NCBI GenBank assembly: GCA_964487605.1
Contig: CAZARU010000010.1
Span: 33,529 to 97,528 of the forward strand
From: JAJDAH01 sp964487605
GTDB lineage: Bacteria > Myxococcota_A > Polyangia > Polyangiales > Polyangiaceae
Direction of reading: 5' to 3'
DNA: 64,000 bases
The translations under genes and the position numbers were made by a program. The notes under the pieces were generated by a model. That model saw only the letters and a program-made list of their open reading frames with translations, was not told where the DNA came from and ran no database searches. Below are positions 57,564-64,000 of the stretch, piece after piece (the stretch's first letter is position 1; each line of letters starts with the position of its first letter).

Positions 57564-59210
57564 ATGCCGTTCGCTCTCGGCGCGACGCTCCCGCGCACGG
57601 TCGCAGAAGTGGCTCGCGACCTCGATCTCTCACCCGAAGAGTGGACGGCCGTGGGGCGCGGCAAGGCGAAGATCTCGCTCGACGCCGTCGGCACGACACG
57701 ACGCGCGGGACGGCTGGTGCTGGTGTCGGCGATCACGCCGAACCGCGCCGGCGTCGGCAAGACGACGGTCTCCGTGGGCCTCTCGATGGCGCTCTCGAAG
57801 CTCGGGCACTCGGCCGTCGTCTGCCTGCGGGAGCCCTCGCTCGGACCGGTCTTCGGCATCAAGGGCGGCGGCACCGGCGGGGGGCTCGCGCAGGTACAAC
57901 CCGCGGCGGACATCAACCTGCATTTCACGGGCGACCTTCACGCCGTCGCCAGCGCACACAACCTGCTCGCGGCACTCCTCGACAATGCGCTCCACTTCGG
58001 GACGCGTGAGATCGATCCCGCGAGCGTCGCATGGCCGCGCGTCCTCGACGTCAACGACCGCGCGCTGAGGCGGGTGACCCTGGGTGAGCGTGAGCGGCGC
58101 GAGTCGCGCTTCGACATCACCGCCGCCAGCGAGGTCATGGCAGTGTTGTGCCTGGCAACTTCCCTGGAGGACCTGCGCGCTCGCCTGGCGCGCGTCGTCG
58201 TGGCCCACGATCGCACGGGGCGCCCCGTGACCGCGCGGGACCTGAACGCGCACGAGGCCATGACGGCACTCCTCGCCGATGCGCTCTGTCCGAATCTGGT
58301 GCAGACGACGGAAGGTACTGCTGCCCTGGTGCACGGTGGCCCATTCGCGAACATCGCGCACGGGTGTTCCAGCCGCATGGCGACGGTCCTCGGGATGGGC
58401 CACGCGGACTTCGTGGTGACCGAGGCGGGGTTCGGCTTCGACCTCGGCGGCGAGAAGTTCCTCCAGATCAAGTGTCGCGGAACGGACGTATGGCCGAGCC
58501 TGGTCGTGCTCGCCGTCACCGCGGAGGCCCTGGCCCGCCACGGCGACGAGGTCCAGGCTGGCCCCGACCTCGCGGACGCTTCGCACGTCGAACGCGGCCT
58601 GGCGCACCTCGGCAAGCAGATCGAGAACGTCCGCGCCTTCGGCCTCGAGCCCGTCGTGGCGCTGAACGTGAAGCCCGGCGACCCGCCCGACGCACTCGGT
58701 GCCGTCGAGCGGTACGGCGAGCAACGCGGCGTGCGCGTCGCCCGCTTCACCGCGTTCACCGACGGTGGGGCAGGCGGTGTGGCGCTGGCGCAGGCGGTGA
58801 TCGATGCGATGCCCACCCGATCCCCCGCGCCGCGCCACCTGTACGAACCGGACGCACCGCTCACGGACAAGATCGCCGCGGTGAGCCGTACCCTCTACGG
58901 CGCGGGCAAGGCCGTGTTCACGGAAGCGGCGACACGAGACCTCGAGACCGTCGCGGCGTGCGGACTCGGGAACGCCCCCGTCTGCGTCGCGAAGACCCAC
59001 CTGTCGCTCTCGGACGACGCGAAGCGCCCGGGCGTACCACGCGACTTCGACGTGACCGTTCGCGGCCTTCGGCCCGCGGCGGGGGCCGGCTTCGTCGTCG
59101 CGCTGCTCGGAGACGTCGTGACGATGCCGGGACTCCCGAGGGCGCCCGCGGCCGAACGGGTGCGAGTGCTCGCCGACGGCACCGTCACGGGCCTCATGCA
59201 GGGAGAGTGA
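57564..59210 (+). CDS. fhs: formate-tetrahydrofolate ligase
   Basis: 548 residues from ATG 57564, the usual length (about 556). Makes 10-formyl-THF from formate, ATP and THF. The P-loop is ITPNRAGVGKTTVSVGLSMA (usual form TPTPAGEGKTT), followed by LREPSLGPVFGIKGGGTGGG, INLHFTGDLHAV, AHNLLAALLDNALHF, HGGPFANIAHGCSS and AGFGFDLGGEKF. The Glu before Gly-Lys in the P-loop is Val here. It stands next to stress genes, and formate use under low oxygen is a possible link. The stop overlaps the YceI gene as GTGA. Confidence 0.93.
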   Translation: MPFALGATLPRTVAEVARDLDLSPEEWTAVGRGKAKISLDAVGTTRRAGRLVLVSAITPNRAGVGKTTVSVGLSMALSKLGHSAVVCLREPSLGPVFGIKGGGTGGGLAQVQPAADINLHFTGDLHAVASAHNLLAALLDNALHFGTREIDPASVAWPRVLDVNDRALRRVTLGERERRESRFDITAASEVMAVLCLATSLEDLRARLARVVVAHDRTGRPVTARDLNAHEAMTALLADALCPNLVQTTEGTAALVHGGPFANIAHGCSSRMATVLGMGHADFVVTEAGFGFDLGGEKFLQIKCRGTDVWPSLVVLAVTAEALARHGDEVQAGPDLADASHVERGLAHLGKQIENVRAFGLEPVVALNVKPGDPPDALGAVERYGEQRGVRVARFTAFTDGGAGGVALAQAVIDAMPTRSPAPRHLYEPDAPLTDKIAAVSRTLYGAGKAVFTEAATRDLETVAACGLGNAPVCVAKTHLSLSDDAKRPGVPRDFDVTVRGLRPAAGAGFVVALLGDVVTMPGLPRAPAAERVRVLADGTVTGLMQGE

Positions 59211-59758
59211 CGGCCTTGGGCGCGGTCGCCGTGGAGGATGGGACCGTGGAGGTTCTCACGTTCAAGGAGGGCGTGCTGTCTCCGCTGGCCCACGACCTGC
59301 TCGTCACCGTGGAGCGCTTCTCCATCCAGTTGGACGACGATCACGTCGCGGCGACGTTCGACGCCGCTTCCCTTCGCGTCGTCGGAGCGCTGCGGGACGG
59401 ACGACTCCAACCCGGCGAGCTCGACGCCTCGCAGCGCCGGGAGATCGAGGGGAACATCCGGCGACACGTGCTCGACAGCGAGAAGCACCCGCACATCGAC
59501 TTCACCGGCACCGTGACCGACCACGGCTCTCGACGCGAGGTCGCCGGCGAGCTCCGCCTCGCCGGTCGTGTCGCGCCGGTGCGCCTCGACGTGCACGTCA
59601 CCGACGGCGCCGCCCGCGGCGAGGTCACGCTCACGCCGTCGGTGTGGGGGATCCGACCCTTCCGGGCCATGCTCGGCGCGCTGCGAGTGGCCGATCGCGT
59701 CGTGATCCGGTTCGACCTGCGCGTGCCCCAGACCCCTCAGCCGAGCGGTGGCGCGTAG
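59207..59758 (+). CDS. YceI-like protein
   Basis: 183 residues from a GTG at 59207, overlapping the fhs stop. A single YceI lipocalin-like beta barrel: LTFKEGVLSPLAHDLLVTVE, IEGNIRRHVLDSEKHPHIDF, ELRLAGRVAPVRLDVHV and VWGIRPFRAMLGALRVADRV. YceI proteins bind polyisoprenoid lipids and are usually periplasmic; no signal peptide is seen here, so it may stay in the cytoplasm. It overlaps the next gene's end by 22 bases (convergent). Confidence 0.82.
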   Translation: MTALGAVAVEDGTVEVLTFKEGVLSPLAHDLLVTVERFSIQLDDDHVAATFDAASLRVVGALRDGRLQPGELDASQRREIEGNIRRHVLDSEKHPHIDFTGTVTDHGSRREVAGELRLAGRVAPVRLDVHVTDGAARGEVTLTPSVWGIRPFRAMLGALRVADRVVIRFDLRVPQTPQPSGGA

Positions 59759-60294
59759 TCACCGATGAGCTCCTCCCCGAGCGCCTCGAGCCAGTCCGTG
59801 TGACCGTGGCGTCCGCGATCCTCGTCGAACTCCGCGAGCTCGCGCGCGACCAGCGCTGGCCCCTCGGGCGAGATCTCGCGCTGAGCGACGGGATAGAGGA
59901 GCTCGTTCTCCTTGGCGATGTGCGCCCGCTGAAACGCGACGAGTTCGCGCCCGATGCTCGAGATCGCCTGGGTCTGGGACCAGGGGTCTCGTCTCGTGGC
60001 GATCCGCAGCAGTCGAGTCATGAGCTCCCGCTCGGTCCTGTGCTCCCCCCGGACGTGGGCGAGGGGCCCACGATTCTCGGCGAAACCGTGGCGAGCCAGC
60101 GCCGGAAAGAGCACCGACTCCTCGCGCTCGTGATGGAGGAGATCCGCGTATTCCCGGAAGAACGTCACGAACCGGGTGAAATCGTGCGGATTGACCGTGC
60201 CCGCGGCGTCGACGGCATCCAGATAAGCCTCGAAGGCGTCCAGCACCCGCCCGATGAGTCGGTGCTCGGCGAACAGCTTGGAGAACAGATCCAT
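59737..60294 (-). CDS. hemerythrin-like (HHE) domain protein
   Basis: 185 residues from ATG 60294. FAEHRLIGRVLDAFEAYLDA, YADLLHHEREESVLFPALAR, RGEHRTERELMTRLL and AHIAKENELLYPVA give the His/Glu set of the diiron HHE fold. It is related in layout to the HHE protein at 56837-57412. It is preceded by a probable terminator of the DUF2892 gene, so it may have its own promoter, which I could not find. Confidence 0.88.
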   Translation of the reverse strand: MDLFSKLFAEHRLIGRVLDAFEAYLDAVDAAGTVNPHDFTRFVTFFREYADLLHHEREESVLFPALARHGFAENRGPLAHVRGEHRTERELMTRLLRIATRRDPWSQTQAISSIGRELVAFQRAHIAKENELLYPVAQREISPEGPALVARELAEFDEDRGRHGHTDWLEALGEELIGDYAPPLG

Positions 60295-60308
60295 GTGGGC
60301 ACCCCGAG

Positions 60309-60365
60309 AGGGAGAAAAGAAGCCCGCGCCCCTTGGGATCCCACCGAGAATCCCGGGACGCGGGC
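60309..60365 (-). terminator. rho-independent terminator after DUF2892 gene
   Basis: Read on the minus strand, a long imperfect hairpin has its arms at 60365-60350 and 60339-60322 (GCCCGCG...GGGAT type) with a 10-base loop, followed by TTCTTTTCT at about 60321-60313. It lies between the DUF2892 stop and the hemerythrin start. Confidence 0.6.
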
Positions 60366-60388
60366 GTGAACGGCGATTCGCCGAAGCG

Positions 60389-60628
60389 CTACGCGTTCGC
60401 GGGCTGTCCGTACGACCCTGACGACGCGACGGACGACCTTGGCGGTGGTGCGTCCGTCTTGCCGAAGAGCCTGTAGATCGGACAGAACCCGACCGCTCCG
60501 CTGCCGACGAGCACGAGCCCGAGCAGGTTGTAGGGGCCTGTCCCGAGCTCGAGGAGAGGGGATGCGAGGATCATCATTCCTGTCCAGATGCGTGCCGTAC
60601 GGTCGAGCAGAGCCACGTTGCGCCTCAT
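60389..60628 (-). CDS. DUF2892 (YgaP-like) small membrane protein
   Basis: 79 residues from ATG 60628. Two hydrophobic helices: IWTGMMILASPLLELG near 12-27 and YNLLGLVLVGSGAVGF near 31-46, ending in CPIYRLFGK, the signature of the DUF2892 family. Function unknown; the family is sometimes fused to rhodanese domains and found with stress genes. It has a sigma-54 box and tandem activator sites upstream. Confidence 0.82.
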   Translation of the reverse strand: MRRNVALLDRTARIWTGMMILASPLLELGTGPYNLLGLVLVGSGAVGFCPIYRLFGKTDAPPPRSSVASSGSYGQPANA

Positions 60629-60655
60629 CGTTCGTCGTCCTCCGTCGCCGTGCCG

Positions 60656-60673
60656 AAGCACGGGGCATGCCAG
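60656..60673 (-). promoter_or_regulatory. sigma-54 promoter, DUF2892 gene
   Basis: Minus-strand CTGGCATG-CCCC-GTGCTT: GG at 60671-60670, ten bases, GC at 60659-60658. Predicted transcription start about 60646, with an 18-base leader. Confidence 0.6.
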
Positions 60674-60746
60674 GCGGCCGCTGCCCACTCGAGCGCCGGA
60701 AATACCGCGACCACGCGGCTCACGACGCGGTCGGAGCCGCCGCGGC

Positions 60747-60792
60747 GCGCAGGGCGTGCGCGGGACACACCCGAGCGACGCAGCCCGTTCGC
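60747..60792. promoter_or_regulatory. tandem activator sites upstream of DUF2892 gene
   Basis: GCGCA-GGGCG-TGCGC at 60747-60761 (perfect; six-base arms if one flanking base each side is counted) and ACGCA-GCCCG-TTCGC at 60778-60792, centres 31 bases apart. The first is about 83 bases upstream of the sigma-54 -24 GG. Confidence 0.55.
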
Positions 60793-60846
60793 GAAAACCG
60801 ACTTTTCTTTCCGGTGGCCCGCTCGCGGCTACACTCGACCAGAGTG

Positions 60847-61929
60847 ATGCGCGATTTCCCCCGAAGGGTCGTCCTCGGCGTCACGGGCGCCCTCGTGGCG
60901 TTCGCGGCGTGCAGCAGCGAGCGCAAGCCGTCGAAGTCCGCCGCGGACGGCGGCTCCTCGGCGGCGGGCGGCGCGACGGCTCTCGACGGCTCGGGCGGAG
61001 CGCCGTCCACCGAACGGAACCTTCGCGTCGCGTTCATCGGCGACCAGGGCCTGGGGACGAACCCGAAGGCGGTGCTGCAGCTCATCGAGGACGAGAAGGC
61101 CGACTTCGTGATCCACCCAGGCGACTTCGACTACGCCGACGATCCCGACGCCTGGGACGCGATGATCGACGAAGTGCTCGGGCGGGAGTTCCCGTACTTC
61201 GGCACGGTGGGAAATCACGACGTGGACGAGTGGCCGCGCTACCGGGAGAAGCTGTCTCAGCGAATGGCGCGCATCGACGGGGTGAAGTGCGAAGGTGAAG
61301 AGCTCTTCGTCACCACGTCGTGCACGTACCGCGGCCTGTACTTCATCCTCTCGGGCATCGGGACGCAGTTCATCGGAGCGAACGGGATCATCGATCACGT
61401 GGGGTACCTCGAGTCTGCGCTCGCCCGCGACGAGTCCGTCTGGCGCCTCTGCACGTGGCACAAGAACCGCCGCGATCTGCAGGCGGGAACGAAACCCGAC
61501 GAGGTTCCGCTCGCCGCGTACGAGAAGTGCCAGGCCGGGCGCGCGGCCATCATCAACGCACACGAGCACTCCTACGCGCGCACGCTGACCCTCACCGACA
61601 TCGCGAACCCCGCGAACGGCTACGGGGCCGTGGGCACGCCGGACCAGATGCAGGTGAAGCACGGCGCGACCTTCGTGGTCGTCTCCGGTCTGGCCGGCGC
61701 GAGCCTACGAGACTATGCCGCGGACCTTCACGACGACGACACGTGGTGGGCGACGCTCTACGCCGGCGGAAAACACCTGAAGAACGGCCAGCTCGTCACG
61801 GAGGGCACGTACGACTACGGCGCGCTGTTCGTGGACTTTCACGTGGACGGCGATCCCAAGAAGGCGCGTGGCTTCTTCAAGAACACCCTGCGCGAGCTCG
61901 TGGACGAATTCACGATCACGACGGAGTGA
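60847..61929 (+). CDS. metallophosphoesterase lipoprotein
   Basis: 360 residues from ATG 60847 (a GTG one codon before is possible). A signal peptide (VVLGVTGALVAFAAC) ends in a lipobox. The calcineurin-like fold has its metal motifs in order: VAFIGDQGLG, VIHPGDFDYADD, GTVGNHDVDEWP, LCTWHKNR and INAHEHSYART. It would hydrolyse a phosphoester outside the cytoplasm; substrate unknown. TACACT at 60830-60835 preceded by GC could be its -10. It converges with the next lipoprotein gene with a two-base gap. Confidence 0.88.
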   Translation: MRDFPRRVVLGVTGALVAFAACSSERKPSKSAADGGSSAAGGATALDGSGGAPSTERNLRVAFIGDQGLGTNPKAVLQLIEDEKADFVIHPGDFDYADDPDAWDAMIDEVLGREFPYFGTVGNHDVDEWPRYREKLSQRMARIDGVKCEGEELFVTTSCTYRGLYFILSGIGTQFIGANGIIDHVGYLESALARDESVWRLCTWHKNRRDLQAGTKPDEVPLAAYEKCQAGRAAIINAHEHSYARTLTLTDIANPANGYGAVGTPDQMQVKHGATFVVVSGLAGASLRDYAADLHDDDTWWATLYAGGKHLKNGQLVTEGTYDYGALFVDFHVDGDPKKARGFFKNTLRELVDEFTITTE

Positions 61930-61931
61930 CG

Positions 61932-62615
61932 TCAGTCGGCGCCGGCGTCGGGCGCGCCCGCCGCGCCGGAAGCGCCGGCCGCCCCGCCAGCGCCGGCATC
62001 GCCGCCAGACCCGGAGGAGCCCGCGCTACCTGCCATGCCGGCGGCACCGTCACCCCCGGCTGCACCTGCCGCGCCGTCTCCCGCGCCGGCGTCTCCGCAG
62101 GGCGTCATGGGGAGCATCACCGGGATGGGCAGACTGGCGACGTCATTGGGGCCAAAGCACTGGTTGCCCAGCAGCGCGACGACCACGCCGCACAACCCCT
62201 GCTTGCAGCAGCCCGGCGCCAGGACGGGGCCGAGCATGATGCCGGCGCATTCGCTCCCGCCGTCGGGCAGCGGACCAGCGTCGGGGTTCAACAGGTCGGC
62301 CACGTTCACGCAGCCGACACCGAGCAGCGAGCCGTCCACGCCACACGTGTCGGCGGGGGTGCAGCACGGAGCGACGTTGAATCCGGCCACGCTCACCCCC
62401 ATGCACGCCTGTCCGCCGCACGTCACCGAGCCGCCTCCCGTCCCCGAACCGCCGCCCGTACCGGAAGAGCCGCCGGTCCCGCCTGCCCCGCCCGTCTCCA
62501 CGCCGGCGTCGCCGGATCCCTTCTTCGAGTCCGCCTCGCCCTCGCTCGAGCCGCAGCCTGCCGAAACGAGCAGCGCCGCACCCGACGCACCGAGGACCCG
62601 CCACAACTGCTTCAT
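61932..62615 (-). CDS. Gly-rich lipoprotein with Cys pairs
   Basis: 227 residues from ATG 62615, with AGGAAGGA about eight bases upstream as a good ribosome-binding site. The signal peptide ends LLVSAGC, a strong lipobox. A short Gly/Thr/Ser linker precedes a domain with about ten Cys (CGGQACMGVSV, APCCTPADTCG, GCCKQGLCG), and the C-terminal 50 residues are again Gly/Ala/Ser-rich. No family recognised; similar to other surface lipoproteins of the window. Confidence 0.75.
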   Translation of the reverse strand: MKQLWRVLGASGAALLVSAGCGSSEGEADSKKGSGDAGVETGGAGGTGGSSGTGGGSGTGGGSVTCGGQACMGVSVAGFNVAPCCTPADTCGVDGSLLGVGCVNVADLLNPDAGPLPDGGSECAGIMLGPVLAPGCCKQGLCGVVVALLGNQCFGPNDVASLPIPVMLPMTPCGDAGAGDGAAGAAGGDGAAGMAGSAGSSGSGGDAGAGGAAGASGAAGAPDAGAD

Positions 62616-62762
62616 CGATTCCTTCCTCTGGCCTGCCGGCGCGCGTCGCCTCCGGGGCGAGCCTGCGGCGCACCATCGTACCCAGAAGGTCGCGGACCTC
62701 AGCACCCAAGTCACCCGCCGCTGCACGGGATCCCCGAAATCTGCCCTTACGTGACTTTGCGT

Positions 62763-62791
62763 TTGACAGAGGTGCCGCGGCACCCTAAAGA
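62763..62791 (+). promoter_or_regulatory. SUF operon promoter with operator inside spacer
   Basis: TTGACA (62763-62768), 17 bases, TAAAGA (62786-62791). The spacer contains a perfect 14-base palindrome, GGTGCCGCGGCACC (62771-62784), placed where a bound repressor would block RNA polymerase. Confidence 0.6.
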
Positions 62792-62812
62792 AACCGGACG
62801 GAATTGGTCCCC

Positions 62813-62833
62813 TTTCGAGCTAGAGGCTCGAAA
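62813..62833. promoter_or_regulatory. inverted repeat in SUF operon leader
   Basis: TTTCGAGC (62813-62820), TAGAG, GCTCGAAA (62826-62833): perfect 8-base arms, 15 bases before the regulator's ATG. It could be an operator or an RNA hairpin in the leader. Confidence 0.5.
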
Positions 62834-62848
62834 CCACGCCAGAAAATC

Positions 62849-63340
62849 ATGCTCCGGATCACGAAGCTCACCGACTACGCCATCGTCCTGCTCTCGGAGC
62901 TCGACGTGTCGTCGGGCTCGGCCTGCAGCGCAAGGGACCTGGCCGAGCGGACCCGCATCCCCCAGCCCACGGTGAGCAAGGTCCTGAACCGGCTCTCGCG
63001 GGGACGCCTCGTGGTGGCCGACCGGGGCGTCAAGGGAGGCTACCGCCTGGTTCGAGCCAGGAGCGCCGTCAGCCTCGCGGACGTCATCGACGCGGTCGAG
63101 GGGCCCATCGCCGTCACCGAGTGCACCACGGGCGACTCCAGCTGCGAGCTGGAAGGGCACTGCCGCGTGGGGGCGAGCTGGCTGCGGGTGAACGACGTCG
63201 TGCGCCGCGCGCTCGGCGGCGTGAGCCTCGCCGAGATGACGCGACCGCTCCGGGTCGGCGGTCTCGTCACGCTGCGCGCCTCCCGTCCCATCCCGGCGGC
63301 CCACGGCAAGTGCACCGACGGAGCAGGAGACGAGCGATGA
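62849..63340 (+). CDS. Rrf2-family SUF system regulator
   Basis: 163 residues from ATG 62849. Winged-helix DNA-binding part: MLRITKLTDYAIVLLSELDV, LAERTRIPQPTVSKVLNRL and VKGGYRLVRA. Three Cys in CTTGDSSCELEGHC are placed like the iron-sulfur ligands of IscR/SufR, so it probably senses cluster status. It resembles the SUF-system Rrf2 regulators that head suf operons. The stop overlaps sufB as ATGA, so it should control its own operon, perhaps through 62771-62784. Confidence 0.9.
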   Translation: MLRITKLTDYAIVLLSELDVSSGSACSARDLAERTRIPQPTVSKVLNRLSRGRLVVADRGVKGGYRLVRARSAVSLADVIDAVEGPIAVTECTTGDSSCELEGHCRVGASWLRVNDVVRRALGGVSLAEMTRPLRVGGLVTLRASRPIPAAHGKCTDGAGDER

Positions 63341-64000
63341 CGACGTCGAGCGACATGCTGAGCGACCTCATGGCGAGGGACTACTCCGCCGGCTTCGTCA
63401 CGGACATCGAGCAGGACACCGTGCCCGCGGGGCTCGACGAAGACGTGATTCGACTCATCTCCGAGAAGAAGGGCGAGCCCGACTGGCTGCTCGCGTGGCG
63501 GTTGAAGGCGTATCGGCACTTCGTCACCCTGGAGGACCGCGAACCCGCGTGGGCGAAGGTCCGGTACCCCAAGATCGACTATCAGGCGATCAGCTACTAC
63601 TCCGCGCCGAAGCCGAAGGATGGCCCGAAGAGCCTCGACGAGGTCGACCCGAAGCTGCTCGAGACCTACGAGAAGCTGGGCATTCCCCTGGAGGAGCGTG
63701 CAGCGCTGGCCGGCATCGCCGTCGACGCCGTCTTCGACAGCGTCAGCGTCGCAACGACGTTCAAGGACAAGCTCGCCAGCATGGGCATCGTCTTCTGCTC
63801 GTTCTCCGAGGCCGTGCGCGAGCATCCGGATCTGGTGCGGAAGTACCTGGGCTCTGTCGTTCCCATCACCGACAATTTCTTCGCGACGCTGAACTCCGCC
63901 GTCTTCACCGATGGGTCGTTCGCCTACATCCCGAAGGGCGTGCGCTGCCCAATGGAGCTCTCCACGTACTTCCGCATCAACGCGGCGAAGACCGGGCAGT
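63337..64000 (+). CDS. sufB: Fe-S cluster assembly protein SufB (C-terminus outside window)
   Basis: The frame opens at ATG 63337 and stays open to base 64000 (about 221 residues seen of about 480). Typical SufB parts are DVIRLISEKKGEPDWLLAWR, AWAKVRYPKIDYQAISYYSA, SVSVATTFKDKLASMGIVFC and SFAYIPKGVRCPMELSTYFR. SufB is the scaffold of the SufBCD complex that builds Fe-S clusters in the cytoplasm. sufC, sufD and sufS are expected beyond the window. Confidence 0.96.
   Translation, partial: MTTSSDMLSDLMARDYSAGFVTDIEQDTVPAGLDEDVIRLISEKKGEPDWLLAWRLKAYRHFVTLEDREPAWAKVRYPKIDYQAISYYSAPKPKDGPKSLDEVDPKLLETYEKLGIPLEERAALAGIAVDAVFDSVSVATTFKDKLASMGIVFCSFSEAVREHPDLVRKYLGSVVPITDNFFATLNSAVFTDGSFAYIPKGVRCPMELSTYFRINAAKTGQ

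Noticed and set aside
57564..57600. Sigma-54-like box before the formate-THF ligase gene
   Set aside because: Only GG-N10-GC in a G-rich run; no TGGCAC or TTGC match.

Overview
The window is high-GC (about 70%) DNA that looks like a myxobacterium of the Polyangia/Sorangiineae type. The signs are a C-terminal MYXO-CTERM-like sorting tail, many lipoproteins with Gly/Ala/Ser-rich linkers and Cys-rich modules, an EGF-repeat lipoprotein, an OmpA protein with thrombospondin type 3 repeats, a Ser/Thr kinase with a membrane tail, an FHA-GAF-adenylate cyclase, and many 4-base start/stop overlaps (ATGA, GTGA, TTGA). No rRNA or CRISPR array was seen.

Layout. 1-10.6 kb: UPF0158 protein (partial), glycerol kinase, FHA-GAF-cyclase coupled to a divergent SDR, a lipoprotein, a TetR regulator with a clear operator coupled to a diiron oxygenase-like protein, a Ser/Thr kinase and SixA. 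10.8-17.2 kb: a gap-pgk-tpiA-secG glycolytic run, a GT39-like membrane protein, an orphan TRAP binding protein and a small membrane protein. 17.2-20.0 kb: OmpA/TSP3 protein coupled to a lipoprotein. 20.2-22.4 kb: an initiator tRNA whose 3' end is repeated 2.1 kb downstream, bracketing a decayed island of toxin-antitoxin pieces and a broken sigma-54 activator. 22.5-43 kb: PNPOx-like protein, Cys-rich surface proteins, mannose-6-phosphate isomerase, acyltransferase, M50 protease, EGF lipoprotein plus FadL channel, phosphodiester glycosidase, Nudix, a second TetR, a metallopeptidase/ATP-grasp pair, a NadR-like ATPase and a DHH-CBS protein.

43-60.8 kb is the most striking part. It holds six universal stress proteins, two CBS-pair proteins, a P-type ATPase, a kinase/APS-kinase pair, two hemerythrin-like proteins, a globin-coupled histidine kinase, a double receiver, a receiver-PAS kinase, an NtrC-type activator, formate-THF ligase, a YceI-like protein and a DUF2892 protein. 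Seven of its transcription units carry a sigma-54 type promoter: five have exactly GGCACG-N5-TGC and two have one mismatch. Four of these promoters, including that of the NtrC gene, have an upstream dyad close to GCGCA-N5-TGCGC at about 73-102 bp, and three have a second weaker copy about 30 bp away. I read this as a local, self-controlled sigma-54 regulon for stress or low oxygen, similar in content (not in ancestry) to the DosR dormancy regulon of mycobacteria.

60.8-64 kb: a metallophosphoesterase lipoprotein, a Gly-rich lipoprotein, and the start of a SUF iron-sulfur operon (Rrf2-type regulator, then sufB running off the end).
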